Assembly: GCA_040954595.2 (NCBI GenBank)
Contig: CM082587.2
Location: 11,718,001 to 11,782,000 of the forward strand
Direction of reading: 5' to 3'
Length of the DNA stretch: 64,000 nt
Source: Balanoglossus misakiensis
Taxonomy: Eukaryota; Hemichordata
The position numbers and the translations under genes were made by a program. Under the pieces are notes generated by a model. The model did no database searches and had not been told where the DNA came from. It saw only the letters and a list, made by a program, of their open reading frames with translations. Position 1 is the stretch's first letter; the number at the start of each line of letters is the position of its first letter. Shown in pieces: positions 61,201 through 64,000 of this stretch.

Positions 61201-64000
61201 TTGAAATGAACTCATCTGCTGTGGGCCAGTTTATTGGTGGCAGTTGAGCTGAGGAGAGCACCTTCCTTCCCGGCACGCCACCAAGTAAAGTTCCACGCCG
61301 CCCACCACAGATGCCAGCATTCATTCATGCGAGTGAGTGTAATTGCAAATTTGCCTATTCTAGATCTGTAATGGAAATGGAGAAAGTACCTTATATTTTC
61401 TGTAAAATAGACATTTAATTGGCAAGCCGTCCTGCATCAATTATGAATTGTGTACATGCACTAAAGCGCCCTCACTGCTGGGTGTGTTGTATGGTCTTTA
61501 ACCCTGTTTCAAATTAGAGTACTTTCTGCAATTTCAAGACAGATCTTACGTGCCATTGGAGAGCTCCATTGACTGGTCATTCATACTGTTTTCATTCATT
61601 CATTGCGGCATCAATATATTTTATCTATTCTAGCCAAAGAGCTTGGCACCTGTTGAAATGAACTCATCTGCTGTGGGCCAGTTTATTGGTGGCAGTTGAG
61701 CTGAGGAGAGCACCTTCCTTCCCGGCACGCCACCAAGTAAAGTTCCACGCCGCCCACCACAGATGCCAGCATTCATTCATGCGAGTGAGTGTAATTGCAA
61801 ATTTGCCTATTCTAGATCTGTAATGGAAATGGAGAAAGTACCTTATATTTTCTGTAAAATAGACATTTAATTGGCAAGCCGTCCTGCATCAATTATGAAT
61901 TGTGTACATGCACTAAAGCGCCCTCACTGCTGGGTGTGTTGTATGGTCTTTAACCCTGTTTCAAATTAGAGTACTTTCTGCAATTTCAAGACAGATCTTA
62001 CGTGCCATTGGAGAGCTCCATTGACTGGTCATTCATACTGTTTTCATTCATTCATTGCGGCATCAATATATTTTATCTATTCTAGCCAAAGAGCTTGGCA
62101 CCTGTTGAAATGAACTCATCTGCTGTGGGCCAGTTTATTGGTGGCAGTTGAGCTGAGGAGAGCACCTTCCTTCCCGGCACGCCACCAAGTAAAGTTCCAC
62201 GCCGCCCACCACAGATGCCAGCATTCATTCATGCGAGTGAGTGTAATTGCAAATTTGCCTATTCTAGATCTGTAATGGAAATGGAGAAAGTACCTTATAT
62301 TTTCTGTAAAATAGACATTTAATTGGCAAGCCGTCCTGCATCAATTATGAATTGTGTACATGCACTAAAGCGCCCTCACTGCTGGGTGTGTTGTATGGTC
62401 TTTAACCCTGTTTCAAATTAGAGTACTTTCTGCAATTTCAAGACAGATCTTACGTGCCATTGGAGAGCTCCATTGACTGGTCATTCATACTGTTTTCATT
62501 CATTCATTGCGGCATCAATATATTTTATCTATTCTAGCCAAAGAGCTTGGCACCTGTTGAAATGAACTCATCTGCTGTGGGCCAGTTTATTGGTGGCAGT
62601 TGAGCTGAGAAGAGCACCTTCCTTCCCGGCACGCCACCAAGTAAAGTTCCACGCCGCCCACCACAGATGCCAGCATTCATTCATGCGAGTGAGTGTAATT
62701 GCAAATTTGCCTATTCTAGAATCTTACGTGCCATTGGAGAGCTCCATTGACTGGTCATTCATACTGTTTTCATTCATTCATTGCGGCATCAATATATTTT
62801 ATCTATTCTAGCCAAAGAGCTTGGCACCTGTTGAAATGAACTCATCTGCTGTGGGCCAGTTTATTGGTGGCAGTTGAGCTGAGGAGAGCACCTTCCTTCC
62901 CGGGACGCCACCAAGTAAAGTTCCACGCCGCCCACCACAGATGCCAGCATTCATTCATGCGAGTGAGTGTAATTGCAAATTTGCCTATTCTAGATTCTTA
63001 CGTGCCATTGGAGAGCTCCATTGACTGGTCATTCATACTGTTTTCATTCATTCATTGCGGCATCAATATATTTTATCTATTCTAGCCAAAGAGCTTGGCA
63101 CCTGTTGAAATGAACTCATCTGCTGTGGGCCAGTTTATTGGTGGCAGTTGAGCTGAGGAGAGCACCTTCCTTCCCGGCACGCCACCAAGTAAAGTTCCAC
63201 GCCGCCCACCACAGATGCCAGCATTCATTCATGCGAGTGAGTGTAATTGCAAATTTGCCTATTCTAGATCTGTAATGGAAATGGAGAAAGTACCTTATAT
63301 TTTCTGTAAAATAGACATTTAATTGGCAAGCCGTCCTGCATCAATTATGAATTGTGTACATGCACTAAAGCGCCCTCACTGCTGGGTGTGTTGTATGGTC
63401 TTTAACCCTGTTTCAAATTAGAGTACTTTCTGCAATTTCAAGACAGATCTTACGTGCCATTGGAGAGCTCCATTGACTGGTCATTCATACTGTTTTCATT
63501 CATTCATTGCGGCATCAATATATTTTATCTATTCTAGCCAAAGAGCTTGGCACCTGTTGAAATGAACTCATCTGCTGTGGGCCAGTTTATTGGTGGCAGT
63601 TGAGCTGAGGAGAGCACCTTCCTTCCCGGCACGCCACCAAGTAAAGTTCCACGCCGCCCACCACAGATGCCAGCATTCATTCATGCGAGTGAGTGTAATT
63701 GCAAATTTGCCTATTCTAGATCTGTAATGGAAATGGAGAAAGTACCTTATATTTTCTGTAAAATAGACATTTAATTGGCAAGCCGTCCTGCATCAATTAT
63801 GAATTGTGTACATGCACTAAAGCGCCCTCACTGCTGGGTGTGTTGTATGGTCTTTAACCCTGTTTCAAATTAGAGTACTTTCTGCAATTTCAAGACAGAT
63901 CTTACGTGCCATTGGAGAGCTCCATTGACTGGTCATTCATACTGTTTTCATTCATTCATTGCGGCATCAATATATTTTATGTATTCTAGCCAAAGAGCTT
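55262..64000. repeat. Satellite array 3
   Basis: The same satellite and orientation. Unit starts are 55385, 55837, 56289, 56563, 56837, 57289, 57561 and on to 63901. Each equals a unit start in array 1 plus 50,659. Private variants also coincide: TGCTCTGGG (C at 5306 and 55965), the T at 7866 and 58525, and TTATGTATT (G at 13322 and 63981). The array continues beyond the window. Confidence 0.97.

Overview
The window is eukaryotic nuclear DNA, almost certainly from an animal and probably a marine invertebrate. The signs are spliced genes with GT-AG introns, a CR1/L2-like LINE with a TTA-repeat tail, an animal-type DDE transposase, a KMT5A-like SET gene, many microsatellites and long homogeneous satellite arrays. 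Nothing fixes the species; a lancelet-like genome is only a guess.

Layout. (1) 1-22770: satellite array 1. It has two unit lengths, a short unit of 272-275 bp (segment A) and a long unit of 452 bp (A plus a 180-bp segment B). These are ordered into a higher-order repeat of 6,160 bp made of 2,176- and 3,984-bp blocks. (2) 22771-30916: a gene-bearing island. It holds a 902-bp tandem duplication, a transposase whose N-terminal half (minus strand) and catalytic half (plus strand) lie head to head, and a four-exon gene joining a D5-like winged helix to a KMT5A-like SET domain. It also holds an intact-looking I-PpoI-type His-Cys box endonuclease ORF with a strong inverted repeat inside it, a diverged single-copy relative of satellite segment A, and a LINE 3' remnant. 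(3) 30917-43937: array 2, same satellite and same higher-order order. (4) 43938-55161: gene-poor DNA with microsatellites, three unrelated tandem-repeat families and a 5'-truncated LINE with a 4-bp target duplication. (5) 55162-55261: a 100-N gap. (6) 55262-64000: array 3, which matches array 1 at 4603-13341 unit for unit, including private variants.

How the parts relate. The island genes encode DNA-acting or chromatin-acting proteins typical of mobile elements or domesticated from them. They are not an operon; the link between them is position only. The satellite seems to derive from sequence like that at 30268-30606, just downstream of the endonuclease ORF. Array 1 joins the island through a 13-base satellite word that also sits at the internal joint of the 902-bp duplication. 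The short open frames inside the satellite lack ATG starts or real coding features and are not annotated as genes. All family assignments come from reading motifs by eye; no database search was run.
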